Shown here piece by piece: positions 21,266-31,252 of a DNA stretch of 64,000 nucleotides. Source of the DNA: an uncultured Pelagibacteraceae bacterium (GTDB lineage: Bacteria; Pseudomonadota; Alphaproteobacteria; Pelagibacterales; Pelagibacteraceae). The notes under the pieces were generated by a model. The model was not told the origin of the DNA and searched no databases. It worked only from the letters and a program-made list of their open reading frames with translations. A program made the translations under genes and the position numbers. Within the stretch, counting starts at the first letter, position 1, and every line of letters starts with the position of its first letter. The stretch covers positions 56,001-120,000 of the forward strand of contig CACLSR010000003.1 of assembly GCA_902609685.1 (NCBI GenBank). Reading direction: 5' to 3'.

Positions 21266-22294
21266 TTAACTTTTAATACCTGATTTTAAAAATTGAATTG
21301 AAAAAATATAAATTATTAAGAATGCAAAGAAAACTATAAAAAAATTTAAATTTAAGAAAGCAAATAAAAATAAAGGTAAAATAGACATAAGAAGAAGAAG
21401 AATATTTGAAAATAATAATGAAAATTTATTGATAAAAAGATGGTGAATGTGTTGTCTATCACCCAAAAGAGGATTCTTTTTATTTAAAGATCTGCTTATT
21501 GTTAATCTCAAAAGATCTAAACCGGGCAATAAAAGTAAGAAAAAAATTTCATCTGCAAAGACTATACTTTTGTGAATATTATGTTCATAAATTAAAGAAA
21601 TCGATAAAATGATACTCATTAAATAAACACCGCTATCGCCTAAAAAAAGCATATTTTTAAGATTCTGCAACATAACTATTAAAAGCAAAAAAATGCAAGT
21701 TAAATAGAAAAGATTGAAGTCGCTCATTAATAATAAATATGTAAAAAAATAAATAAAAATAAAACAAGATTGCCCATTTATTCCATCATAAAAATTTAGA
21801 GAGTTTGTCAAAATTAGAATACAGAAAATTGTAAACACTATTGATAAATCACCTAAAAAAATTTTGCGCTCATAAAAAGATAAACTTAAATTTGTTATTA
21901 GTAAGTTTTCATTCAAAAAAATTGCAAATAATATAATTAAAATTGAAAGAATTAATCGCTTTAACGGATTCAATTTATATTTATCATCATATAAACCCAA
22001 AAAAAAGTAAGCAAATATCAATATTAAAAGTGAAAATAATTCTAAGTTATGAAAAATTTTAATATCAAGGGATAAAAAATTTTTTAAGAAGAAAATTTGA
22101 TAAGAAAATATTATAAAAAAATTTAAAGCAAAAATAAATCCACCAACAATAGGTGTTTTAACTTTATGAAGTTTGAGTTTTCTGTCTGGTTTATCAAAAA
22201 TATTAACAAAATTTGCAAGTTTTTTTATATTAATCAACAGCAAAAAATTAAAAATTATCAACCCAAAATATAAGTTTATCATTTTATAATGCAA
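21266..22294 (-). CDS. WecA-like undecaprenyl-phosphate glycosyl-1-phosphate transferase
   Basis: TPIVGGFIFAL, FLGLYDDKY, NFYDGINGQ, LFLGDSGVYL, LGDRQHIHHLF. Confidence 0.9.
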   Translation of the reverse strand: MHYKMINLYFGLIIFNFLLLINIKKLANFVNIFDKPDRKLKLHKVKTPIVGGFIFALNFFIIFSYQIFFLKNFLSLDIKIFHNLELFSLLILIFAYFFLGLYDDKYKLNPLKRLILSILIILFAIFLNENLLITNLSLSFYERKIFLGDLSIVFTIFCILILTNSLNFYDGINGQSCFIFIYFFTYLLLMSDFNLFYLTCIFLLLIVMLQNLKNMLFLGDSGVYLMSIILSISLIYEHNIHKSIVFADEIFFLLLLPGLDLLRLTISRSLNKKNPLLGDRQHIHHLFINKFSLLFSNILLLLMSILPLFLFAFLNLNFFIVFFAFLIIYIFSIQFLKSGIKS

Positions 22295-23547
22295 TTCTTA
22301 TATGAATATAAATAAAGACCCACATTATAATAAAGAATTATTGAAATCCAATTGTTGAAAAAATTTCCCCCAGGTATTAAAGGGAAAAGATTAATAATTA
22401 GACCCAGTGTTATTGCGTAAAATGATAAATAATCCTCATTTAATTTACGTTTAAAAAATGATTTAAAAAAATTAAATAAAACAAATACTACTGCGATAAT
22501 ATAAAAAATTAAACCAATTAGTCCAAGCTCTAAAATTATTTGAATTAATATATTATGTGGATGTGTAGAGCAAATCCCTACCTCGGGAGAATGATTTACT
22601 TTCCTACAATATTCTTTAAAACCTTGAGGACCAATTCCGAAAATTTCATTTTCATGAAATAATTTTAATGCTAGTAAAATATGACCTTCGTGTTGAGTGG
22701 AATAAAAATTAAACTTTTTTTCTCCATTATTTTCACTAATCTTCATTTTTTTTTTGTTTATTTCAATTGTTGTTATTTGATTATAAGTTTTTACAAAAAG
22801 TCTATTAAAAGTATTCGCTTTGCCTAATTTAAAATAAGATGTTATAGAGATAAAAAATACTAAAATTATTATCGAATATAATAAAATTTTTCTTAAATCT
22901 TTAATTATTATCAATAATCCTAGAACAGTTATAATCCATAAAAAAAAGGATGTTCTACCACCTGATAAATATATTGTAATAAAATACAAAGAAAAAAAAA
23001 TTACAAATAAAAATATATTTTTTTTCAAATTAATTCTAAAAAAAAACATAAACCACAAAATTATAGGCATTATCCTCACTAGATAACTACCTAAAATTAG
23101 TTCATCATTAAAAAAACTTGAGACCCTACTACTAATAATTTCGAAACCAAGAATATTAAAACCTAAAAAAAATTGAAAAATAGAGTCTACCAAGAGTAAT
23201 AGTAAACTAAATATTAACAAAAGAAAATATCTTTTATTTTTATAGTTATAAAGTAATTCGCATAAAAAAAAAATGGCGAGAGAAAATAGTACATATCTGA
23301 AATAAAAAATGGACCCTAGTTTTAAATCATCAGAATTTCTAAAATATGTATTGGCAAATATGAAAGCCGAAAACAGAAATAAGAAGATTACTTTTTGGTT
23401 TATAAATAAAAACTTATCTTTATTGAAAATTAAGAAAAAAATTGTACAAAAAAAAACAAAAAATTCAGTTACAGCAATTCCAGCAATAAAGGATAAAGGT
23501 ATAATAAAAAGCAGTATAGTTAGACTTTGAATATTTAAATATTTCAT
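22279..23547 (-). CDS. O-antigen ligase/polymerase-like membrane protein
   Basis: Multi-TM; YLSGGRTSFFLWIITVLGLL, LFHENEIFGIGPQGFKEYC..STHPHNILIQIILELGLIG (Wzy_C/WaaL-type). Confidence 0.87.
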   Translation of the reverse strand: MKYLNIQSLTILLFIIPLSFIAGIAVTEFFVFFCTIFFLIFNKDKFLFINQKVIFLFLFSAFIFANTYFRNSDDLKLGSIFYFRYVLFSLAIFFLCELLYNYKNKRYFLLLIFSLLLLLVDSIFQFFLGFNILGFEIISSRVSSFFNDELILGSYLVRIMPIILWFMFFFRINLKKNIFLFVIFFSLYFITIYLSGGRTSFFLWIITVLGLLIIIKDLRKILLYSIIILVFFISITSYFKLGKANTFNRLFVKTYNQITTIEINKKKMKISENNGEKKFNFYSTQHEGHILLALKLFHENEIFGIGPQGFKEYCRKVNHSPEVGICSTHPHNILIQIILELGLIGLIFYIIAVVFVLFNFFKSFFKRKLNEDYLSFYAITLGLIINLFPLIPGGNFFNNWISIILYYNVGLYLYSYKNCIIK

Positions 23548-23602
23548 TGAACAATTATTTCAAGATTTTTGAACTTGATAATGAATATATCATTAATACT
23601 CT

Positions 23603-23840
23603 TACTTTTTACCCTTTTTTTTAAAATAATTGATTGTTTTTTTTAGTCCTGAAATAATTCCGATTTTTGGAGTCCAATTAAGAACTTTTTATGCTTTAAC
23701 AATACTAGGATAAAGGTTTTTAATTTCATCTTTTCTCATTTTAATTTTTCCGTATATTGGTTTGTCGCAACCTACTTTTTAATTGATCATATTTAATAAA
23801 ATTTTAGTTTAATCTTTTCATTATCTCTTAAATATTCTCA
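23603..23840 (-). pseudogene. Decayed C-terminal fragment of a nucleotide-sugar epimerase, paralog of 27438..28334
   Basis: Reverse strand gives ..EKIKLKF(frameshift)LLNMIN*KVGCDKPIYGKIKMRKDEIKNLYPSIVKA*KVLNWTPKIGIISGLKKTINYFKKKGKK*, aligning to KIKVKFLIDMINRLIGSGKPIYGKIKMRKDEMKNNFPNIKRVKNDYSWEPKCDLRAGLKKTISFYRNN; 29-nt exact identity 23723-23751 = 27550-27578. Confidence 0.9.
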
Positions 23841-23920
23841 AAAATTTTAAATATCGATTAAAATCATGTTTAAATAGATCTTATTATAAAGCTTTTAAAT
23901 TTTAAGCTTTAAGACTATTA

Positions 23921-23937
23921 TGTTCAAATATTGAACA
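23921..23937. promoter_or_regulatory. Palindromic operator candidate TGTTCAAATATTGAACA
   Basis: Perfect half-sites; 27 nt upstream of ATG 23965 (+). Confidence 0.8.
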
Positions 23938-23964
23938 AAATCACAATCAATTTATTTATCGACC

Positions 23965-24993
23965 ATGGATTCAAATTTAATATTTAAAGAAATCGAAAAA
24001 CTAGTTGAAATAAATAAATTCGACATTTCTTTCAGATGTAGCAATGTCGGTTTGTGGGAAAAAGTATACAACGAATTAAGTTTCAAAAGTGTTATATTTT
24101 CTGAAAACTTTTTAGATTATCAAAAAATATATAATGATTATTTTGATGATCTAGTCGTCGATATTTCTTTTATTATTTACAATAATAAAGAGCCTGTGGC
24201 ATTGCTACCAGCATTTTATTTTAAAAAAAATAACATAGTAAGTTATTTTGATAGAAATTTGTTTTTACCAATTTTTAAAGATAAGGTAGATCAAATTTCA
24301 CAAAAAAATATTATAAAAAATGTTATTAATTTTTTTATTAAAATTAAAAAGCATTTTAAAATAAATGAAATTAATTTATCAAATCATGGTCCAGAAATAA
24401 AAAAAATTAATTTGAATTTTGATAATTTAAATAAATTTAACACTTTCAATAATCATCACCTATATTTGAACTTGCAAAATACCTCAACTGAAATAAGAAA
24501 AAACTTTAGAAAATCATATTTAAATATTTTAAATAAGAAGATCGTGCATAAAATTCTTGTATTTGACAATAGAATACATGGTAAGAAAATTTGGATTAAT
24601 TTTAAAAAATTACATCATACGGAAGCAAAAAAAAAAACTAGAAGTGATAAAAGTTGGGATAAACAATTTGAAAACTTATGTAATAATAAAGCGATATTTT
24701 TATTTTATCTTCATAATGATAATATGATAGCCGGTTCTTTATTTGACATTAGTCCAGATGAAGCATTTTATTCAGTTGGAGTTTATAATGATTTAGCAAA
24801 ACAAAAGTTTGTAAGTCACTATATTCAAGAAGTAGCAATCAATGAATTTAAAGCAAGAAAAATTAAATGGTATTTTTTAGGAAAATATTTTGAAGATAAT
24901 TCAAAAAATTTAACTAAAAAAGAATATAATATTTCTTTTTTTAAAAAAGGATTTAGTTCAAATATAATTAATAATCAAATAATACAAATTTAA
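23965..24993 (+). CDS. FemAB/GNAT-like acyltransferase family protein
   Basis: LHHTEAKKKTRSDKSWDKQFENL..FLFYLHNDNMIAGSLFDISPDEAFYSVGVYNDLAKQKFVSHYIQEVAINEF. Confidence 0.6.
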   Translation: MDSNLIFKEIEKLVEINKFDISFRCSNVGLWEKVYNELSFKSVIFSENFLDYQKIYNDYFDDLVVDISFIIYNNKEPVALLPAFYFKKNNIVSYFDRNLFLPIFKDKVDQISQKNIIKNVINFFIKIKKHFKINEINLSNHGPEIKKINLNFDNLNKFNTFNNHHLYLNLQNTSTEIRKNFRKSYLNILNKKIVHKILVFDNRIHGKKIWINFKKLHHTEAKKKTRSDKSWDKQFENLCNNKAIFLFYLHNDNMIAGSLFDISPDEAFYSVGVYNDLAKQKFVSHYIQEVAINEFKARKIKWYFLGKYFEDNSKNLTKKEYNISFFKKGFSSNIINNQIIQI

Positions 24994-24997
24994 AGTT

Positions 24998-25678
24998 ATG
25001 AAAAATAAAAATTTCTGGGAAAAAACATTTAGGAAAAATTTGATTAGCCAAAGAAATTTTCCTAACGAGGAACTTTGTAGATTTTTAGGTAGAAACTATA
25101 AGAGTAAAAAGAAAATAAAAGTTTTAGAATTAGGTTGTGGTACAGGTGCAAATGTTTCTGCAATATTACATTATAATATGAGCTTGACAGCTATTGATTT
25201 TAGTAAATCAGCCATTGAGTTATGTAAAAAAAAATACCCTTTTAAAAAAAAAGAAATAAAATTTTTACAATTAGATATGTTGAATCTTGATAAGCTTGAG
25301 GATGATTACGACTTAATAATAGATGTATTTAGTTCCTATAATTTAAACTATGAGCAAAATAAAATATTAATTGATAAGATACATAAAAAATTAAAAAAAA
25401 ATGGTATTTATTTTTCTTACACCCCGAGTAAAAAATCGACTTCTTGGGTAAAAGAAAAAGATAAGTTTGATGGTAGCACATTAAATTCTTTTAAAAGAAA
25501 AAAATCACCTTATTTCGGTAATAAAGGTTTTTTTAGATTTGTTTCTGAAAATGAACTAAAAAAAAATTTTTCAAAAAAAAAATTTAAGATTAAATATTGC
25601 GAAAAAATTTCTAAAACTTATAACAACACTAAAGAATACTTTGAATTTTTTACAATTGAAGTTAAAAAAATTAAATAA
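24998..25678 (+). CDS. Class I SAM-dependent methyltransferase
   Basis: IKVLELGCGTGANVSAILHY, LTAIDFSKSAIELCKKKY. Confidence 0.9.
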   Translation: MKNKNFWEKTFRKNLISQRNFPNEELCRFLGRNYKSKKKIKVLELGCGTGANVSAILHYNMSLTAIDFSKSAIELCKKKYPFKKKEIKFLQLDMLNLDKLEDDYDLIIDVFSSYNLNYEQNKILIDKIHKKLKKNGIYFSYTPSKKSTSWVKEKDKFDGSTLNSFKRKKSPYFGNKGFFRFVSENELKKNFSKKKFKIKYCEKISKTYNNTKEYFEFFTIEVKKIK

Positions 25679-25690
25679 AAAGGAAATATT

Positions 25691-26590
25691 TTGAGAAAAA
25701 AAAAAATAGCTTTAATTGGTTCTTCCCCAATAATTCTTATAATAGCAAATCATTTAAAAAATGCTGGTCATAAGATAACAATTTTCGACAAAAATAAAAA
25801 AATTGGTGGAGCCTGGGCATATTATAAATTTAGAAATCATTATATAAGCACACAAACTAATGTTATTGTTCCTGATACGAAATTTGAAGAAAAAAATATT
25901 CCTTTAATAAATGAATTTCTAAAAAAAAATTTTCAAACTAAGATAACAAGAAATTTTAATCGTTTTAAACCATTGGGATATTTGGCCAAAAAAAACTATA
26001 ATTATAATCTTAATTCTTTATATGAGAAAGTTTCACAAGACAAAAATATTTTTTTTAAAAAAAGATTTATAAAAAAAATAGTAGTAAAAAGAAAAAAAGT
26101 TATTATTGATAATTTAAAGTACGATGAAATTTATATTACTACTTATTGTGGGGTAGAGAATCTTGTTATTGATAATTTTAAAATAGATATAAAGCCTAGA
26201 CCAATAGTTAGTGAACATGCAATGGTTATAACTAAAAAAATTAGTAAAAAGCATTTAGCATATTCTGAAAACTTTGATAAAAATTTTGATAGAGCGCAAA
26301 TAAGACAAATTAATAATTACACAGTATTTACAGCTAGGGTAAGAAAAGAAAAAAAAGGCAAAAATTTATTGAATCTAATCATGAATTCAAAAATTGTAAA
26401 AAAAAAATCAGACATAATTAAAATTATTAAAACAAAATACAAAAATTATTATAGGAATTTTGAACAAAGAGATTTTTTGTCAAGAAATACATATAATACA
26501 CCAATTAATTATGTTAACTCAGCTCTTTTTGTAGAGTCTTTTTTTAGTATGAATGATAAACTAAAATTGATAAAGAGGAATTATCTATAG
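25691..26590 (+). CDS. FAD/NAD(P)-binding protein, UDP-galactopyranose-mutase/amine-oxidase-like fold
   Basis: IALIGSSPIILIIANHLKNAGHKITIFDKNKKIGGAWAYYKF; TTG start. Confidence 0.62.
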   Translation: MRKKKIALIGSSPIILIIANHLKNAGHKITIFDKNKKIGGAWAYYKFRNHYISTQTNVIVPDTKFEEKNIPLINEFLKKNFQTKITRNFNRFKPLGYLAKKNYNYNLNSLYEKVSQDKNIFFKKRFIKKIVVKRKKVIIDNLKYDEIYITTYCGVENLVIDNFKIDIKPRPIVSEHAMVITKKISKKHLAYSENFDKNFDRAQIRQINNYTVFTARVRKEKKGKNLLNLIMNSKIVKKKSDIIKIIKTKYKNYYRNFEQRDFLSRNTYNTPINYVNSALFVESFFSMNDKLKLIKRNYL

Positions 26591-27393
26591 TGTTTTCAAA
26601 TTCAAGCCAAAAATACTTTTCATTACTCAACAGGTTAAAGTATTCACTATATAAATTTAATATAAGTGAAAGAAATTTTTTTAAATTGATACTTAATGGG
26701 TCTTTACCTAGACCACACTATGCCTTAGGTTTATTTCTTTCAGCAAGTCTTGCTTCACAACTTAATTATAAAAAAATATCTATAATAGAATTTGGTTGCT
26801 GGGAATGTGAAGGTCTGATGGATCTAGAACATTATACAAATGATATTGAAAAAATTTTTGACATTAAAATTGAAATTTATGGCTTTGAAGGTGGTGAAGG
26901 CTTACCAGCTCCTAAGGACTATAAAGATAGAGTTTACCAATTTACTGAAGGAGAAATGAAAATTTCAAATAGAAGTTTTGTAAAAAATTTAAAAAGAAGT
27001 CAAGTTATCTATGGAGATTTTAAAAAGACAGTTCCTGAATTTTTAAAAAGAAAAGATTTTGCACCGATCGCAGCTTTATTTAATGACGCTGACTATTTTT
27101 TTTCAACTCAGGATTCTCTAAAAATTTTAAATCATAAAAATAAACTACCCAAAGTTTTTTTATATTTTGATGACTTAAATTTTTCATCAAGTCAAACCGG
27201 TGAATTGGGGGCAATAAATGATTTTAATATTAAAAATAAATCAAAAATTGAAAAGATTCCAGAATTTGCAGAAACAATGTCATTATTTTGGAAAAAATGG
27301 ATTTTCCTTGGAAAAAGATTTTTTATTCATCATGATTTTCATCATGACTTATACAATACTAGATATCATAATCCTTTCTATAAAAATTTGTAA
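26590..27393 (+). CDS. Divergent TylF-like SAM methyltransferase-fold protein
   Basis: ISIIEFGCWECEGL, IEIYGFEGGEGLP, YGDFKKTVPEFL, DADYFFSTQDSLKIL occur in the same order as TylF motifs. Confidence 0.5.
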   Translation: MFSNSSQKYFSLLNRLKYSLYKFNISERNFFKLILNGSLPRPHYALGLFLSASLASQLNYKKISIIEFGCWECEGLMDLEHYTNDIEKIFDIKIEIYGFEGGEGLPAPKDYKDRVYQFTEGEMKISNRSFVKNLKRSQVIYGDFKKTVPEFLKRKDFAPIAALFNDADYFFSTQDSLKILNHKNKLPKVFLYFDDLNFSSSQTGELGAINDFNIKNKSKIEKIPEFAETMSLFWKKWIFLGKRFFIHHDFHHDLYNTRYHNPFYKNL

Positions 27394-27437
27394 AAAATTT
27401 CGAATTTAAATTGTACGTAAATAATTTAATTAATTAT

Positions 27438-28334
27438 TTAATTGTTCCTATAGAATGAAATTGTTTTTTTTAAACCAGCTCTTAAATCACACTTAGGTTC
27501 CCAAGAATAATCATTCTTTACTCTCTTTATGTTTGGAAAATTATTTTTCATTTCATCTTTTCTCATTTTAATTTTTCCATAAATTGGTTTACCAGAACCT
27601 ATTAATCTATTAATCATATCTATTAAAAATTTTACTTTAATCTTATTGCCTGCACCCACATTATAAATTTTATTCATTGGCTTTTTTTTTATGGATTTAA
27701 TAATAAGTTTAATTAAATCGTCTATATAAAGAAAATCCCTAATTTGACCTCCAGATGTACAACCAAAATTTTTATTTTTTAAACAAGAGTCAATAACTAC
27801 TGGAATTAATCTATTTTTTGACTGATTTGGTCCATATACTTGGTATAATCTAAAGATTGTATAAGGGAATGACTTAATTCTATCAATTTTCTCTAAATAT
27901 TTTGTAGCTTTATATTTAGCTATACCATAATTTCCTTTGGGTTTGCAGATAGACTTTTCCGAGTGTGGTGAAAAAGAGTTACCATACTCCATACTGCTTC
28001 CAATCTGAATAAAATTATCAATTTTTTTATTTCTAAAAAGATTAATTAAGTTTTTGCATCCATAATAATGACTCTGAATTGTCTTAGACTTATTAGTATG
28101 ATCTACATATCCACTAAAATTTACTATGTAATTATACTTATCTTTTAATTTTCTTTTTAAAACATTCTTATTGCAAATATCACAAGTAATATATTTAACT
28201 TTCTTAATTTTTCTTTGCTTGGTGGGTTTTTTTGTTGACAAAGAATAGAGAGAATAATGTTGTTTGCTTAATTTTTTAAGAAGATGATAGCCTAAAAAAC
28301 CTGTCCCTCCAGTTACTAAAATTTTCTTTTTCAA
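27438..28334 (-). CDS. NAD-dependent epimerase/dehydratase (nucleotide-sugar)
   Basis: ILVTGGTGFLGYHLLKKL, IGSSMEYGNS, YGIAKYKATKYLE, RDFLYIDDLI, YNVGAGN. Confidence 0.9.
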   Translation of the reverse strand: MKKKILVTGGTGFLGYHLLKKLSKQHYSLYSLSTKKPTKQRKIKKVKYITCDICNKNVLKRKLKDKYNYIVNFSGYVDHTNKSKTIQSHYYGCKNLINLFRNKKIDNFIQIGSSMEYGNSFSPHSEKSICKPKGNYGIAKYKATKYLEKIDRIKSFPYTIFRLYQVYGPNQSKNRLIPVVIDSCLKNKNFGCTSGGQIRDFLYIDDLIKLIIKSIKKKPMNKIYNVGAGNKIKVKFLIDMINRLIGSGKPIYGKIKMRKDEMKNNFPNIKRVKNDYSWEPKCDLRAGLKKTISFYRNN

Positions 28335-29047
28335 TGATAATTCAATTTATGTATATTTTTCTCTAAAAGTTTTTTATCTCTTAATGTATCCATACACTGC
28401 CAAAAACCATGATGTTTAAAAGCACCAAGCTTTTTAAGCTTGCAGATTTTTTCTAAAGGGTGTCTTTCAAGAATAGTTTTATCGTTTTTAATATATCTAA
28501 AGATTTCTGGTTCCACTACAAAAAAACCACCATTAATCCAACCTTCATCTAATTTTGATTTTTCTTTAAAATATTTTACTTTTTGACCATTTATTTTAAT
28601 TCCTCCAAATCTTGCTGGAGGTCTTACTGCAGTTAATGTTACATAATTATCATTTTTTTTATGAAAAGAAATCAATCTTTTCAAATTTATGTTTGCAACT
28701 CCATCACCATACGTTAATAAAAAAGTTTCAGAACCAATATATTGTTTTAATCTTTTTAATCTTCCACCTGTCATAGTAGTTGCACCTGTATCAACTAATT
28801 GAACATTAATATTTAGTTTATTTTTTTTGAAAAAGTTTTTAATGACATGTCCTTTATAACCCAAAGCAATAATAAAATCCTTAAAACCAAATTTTAAATA
28901 ACATTTTATTATATGTGATATTATAGGTTTGTTATTTATCTTGACCATAGGTTTAGGAATAGTCCTAGTGTGTTCTGATAATCTGGTGCCTAAGCCTCCT
29001 GCCAAAATTACAACCTTTAGATTATTTTTCTTTAATTTTTTTTTCAT
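28331..29047 (-). CDS. rfbF: Glucose-1-phosphate cytidylyltransferase
   Basis: VVILAGGLGTRLSEHTRTIPKPMVKINNKPIISHIIKCY, TGATTMTGGRLKRLKQYI, GFWQCMDTLRDKKLLE. Confidence 0.95.
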   Translation of the reverse strand: MKKKLKKNNLKVVILAGGLGTRLSEHTRTIPKPMVKINNKPIISHIIKCYLKFGFKDFIIALGYKGHVIKNFFKKNKLNINVQLVDTGATTMTGGRLKRLKQYIGSETFLLTYGDGVANINLKRLISFHKKNDNYVTLTAVRPPARFGGIKINGQKVKYFKEKSKLDEGWINGGFFVVEPEIFRYIKNDKTILERHPLEKICKLKKLGAFKHHGFWQCMDTLRDKKLLEKNIHKLNYH

Positions 29048-30089
29048 AGATTTTTAATTGTTTTAAAGTAATGATTTCTTTATTAGTATAAAACTCTTTG
29101 TACCAATCGGTTACTAGATGAATAGTTTCGTTAAAAGACAATTTACACTCCCAATTTAATAATTTTTTGGCTTTTATTGAATTCAATTTTAGTAATTTTG
29201 ACTCTTTTTGATTTTTATTATTAATTTTTGATATTATCCATTTTATATCACTCCATGATCTTTTCATTGTCTTAATTATAGTGATTACATCAAAGTCATT
29301 TTTTTTTTTTGGTCCAAAATTAAAAGCTTCACCATGAAGTCTTTCATTTAAAAAAATTCTTTCAGCTAAAGTTAAATAACCATTAATTGCCTCGAGCACA
29401 TGTTGCCAAGGTCTTGTAGAATATGGACTTCTGATGGTAACTATTTTTTTTTTTGACCAAGATTTTACACAATCTGGAATTAGTCTATCTTGAGACCAAT
29501 CACCACCACCTATAACATTACCAGCCCTAGCTGTTGCTATGAAAATATTATTATTTTTTTTTAAAAAAAAAGATTTTACATAAGATTGAATTACTAACTC
29601 TGCCGCTGCTTTTGATGCGCTATAGGGATCAGTTCCTCCTAATAAATCATTTTCTCGATAACCCTTTTTTATCTCTAAATTTTTATAAACTTTGTCACTA
29701 GTGATAATAATTACTACACACTTTTTTTTTAATCCCCTCAGACTCTCCAGTATATTAAGGGTTCCAATTGTGTTCGTATCAAAAGTGAATTTAGGCATAA
29801 TAAAAGATTTCTTTACTAATGATTGTCCAGCTAAATGAAAAATGAAATCAGGTTTTTCTTTGTTGATGATTTTCTTAAGATTATCAAAATTTATCAAGTC
29901 AAGTTTGTAATTTTTAATTTTTTTATTTAAACCTAAAAGCTTATAATGTGATGGTTCGCTAATAATTCCATTAGATATACCTACAACTTTTGATTTTAAT
30001 TTAATTAACCACAAAGTTAACCATGAGCCTTTAAAACCAGTATGACCAGTTACAATCACTTTTTTATTTTTAAAAATATTCTTAAACAT
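29022..30089 (-). CDS. rfbG: CDP-glucose 4,6-dehydratase
   Basis: VIVTGHTGFKGSWLTLWLIKL, HLAGQSLVKKSF, TSDKVYKN, DPYSASKAAAEL, RAGNVIGGGDWSQDRLIPD. Confidence 0.96.
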   Translation of the reverse strand: MFKNIFKNKKVIVTGHTGFKGSWLTLWLIKLKSKVVGISNGIISEPSHYKLLGLNKKIKNYKLDLINFDNLKKIINKEKPDFIFHLAGQSLVKKSFIMPKFTFDTNTIGTLNILESLRGLKKKCVVIIITSDKVYKNLEIKKGYRENDLLGGTDPYSASKAAAELVIQSYVKSFFLKKNNNIFIATARAGNVIGGGDWSQDRLIPDCVKSWSKKKIVTIRSPYSTRPWQHVLEAINGYLTLAERIFLNERLHGEAFNFGPKKKNDFDVITIIKTMKRSWSDIKWIISKINNKNQKESKLLKLNSIKAKKLLNWECKLSFNETIHLVTDWYKEFYTNKEIITLKQLKIYEKKIKEK

Positions 30090-30145
30090 TTTATTTTTCC
30101 TCAGAAAAAGTTATGACTATTCTCACTTTCAATATTAATAAGTTC

Positions 30146-31252
30146 CTAAAAAATCACGTTATTAATTGTTTCTTTAATTTTGGTGTTATTTTTCATTTCC
30201 GCAATTTTAGATTTACCAATATTTACAAGCTTTATAATTCTCGGATTTTTTCCAATTCTTTTTTTATCTAAAAAAATATTCTTAAAAATATCTCTTTTTA
30301 AATTTTCTTTTTTGTTAATGATTTTTAAATGAGAGAGATTTGATGGTAATTTATAATAATCAAGTAAATTTTTAAGCATTAGAAATTTTTTACTTTTACC
30401 CTCAAAGTAATATATTTCACATAACATTCCAATTCCAACAGCCTCTCCGTGTCTCAAAATATCTATATTTTTTCCTTTAAAAGACATCTCAATGGCATGA
30501 GCAAAGGTATGTCCAAAATTAAGGTTAAGTCTTTTTAATTGCTCAAATACATCTTCTTTGAAAAAATTTATTTTTGATAGAAGAGATAACTTAATTAATT
30601 TTGATAAAAAAGTGTAATCTCTATTTAAACACTTCTCTTTATCTGATTTTAACATTTGTAAAATTTTATGATTGTGAATTAATCCACATTTAATTACTTC
30701 AGGAATGCCAGATAAAAATTCTCTATTTGGAATCAATTCAATAACATTTTTTGAAATAAATACATTCTGAGAATGATAATAATTTCCAATAGAATTTATA
30801 ATATTTTTATAATTTATACCTGTTTTGCCTCCCAAACAACTATCAACAATAGCAGTCATAGTTGTAGGTATATGGTAGTATATCATGCCTCTTAAATACA
30901 AAGAACTTGCAAGAGCTGATACATCACCTACTACACCACCTCCGCAAGACAACAATACTGATTTTTTCGTAAATTTTTTTTCAATTAATTTATCAATAAT
31001 TTTAAAAAGAAATTTTTTATTCTTGTTTATTTTTGATCCACTTACTCTTAACAAAGTTACTTTTAATCCACATTTTTTCAAATCTTTAAACAAAAATTTT
31101 GTGAATCTTTTATTTAATCTATTATCTATTATTAGGAGAAGCTTTTTATCACAATAAAGTTTTGATAAAGCTTTATAAATATCTGGGCTTTCTTTATTAT
31201 TACAAAATGTAATTTTATAATTCTGCTTATTTATTTTATAATTTATAATCAT
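30146..31252 (-). CDS. 3-dehydroquinate synthase-like sugar-phosphate cyclase
   Basis: LLSCGGGVVGDVSALASSLYLRGMIYYHIPTTMTAIVDSCLGGKTGINYKN, NFGHTFAHAIE, RHGEAVGIGM. Confidence 0.88.
   Translation of the reverse strand: MIINYKINKQNYKITFCNNKESPDIYKALSKLYCDKKLLLIIDNRLNKRFTKFLFKDLKKCGLKVTLLRVSGSKINKNKKFLFKIIDKLIEKKFTKKSVLLSCGGGVVGDVSALASSLYLRGMIYYHIPTTMTAIVDSCLGGKTGINYKNIINSIGNYYHSQNVFISKNVIELIPNREFLSGIPEVIKCGLIHNHKILQMLKSDKEKCLNRDYTFLSKLIKLSLLSKINFFKEDVFEQLKRLNLNFGHTFAHAIEMSFKGKNIDILRHGEAVGIGMLCEIYYFEGKSKKFLMLKNLLDYYKLPSNLSHLKIINKKENLKRDIFKNIFLDKKRIGKNPRIIKLVNIGKSKIAEMKNNTKIKETINNVIF

Noticed and set aside
27218-27409. Alternative-frame plus-strand ORF (63 aa)
   Set aside because: Lies inside 26590..27393 in another frame, low complexity.
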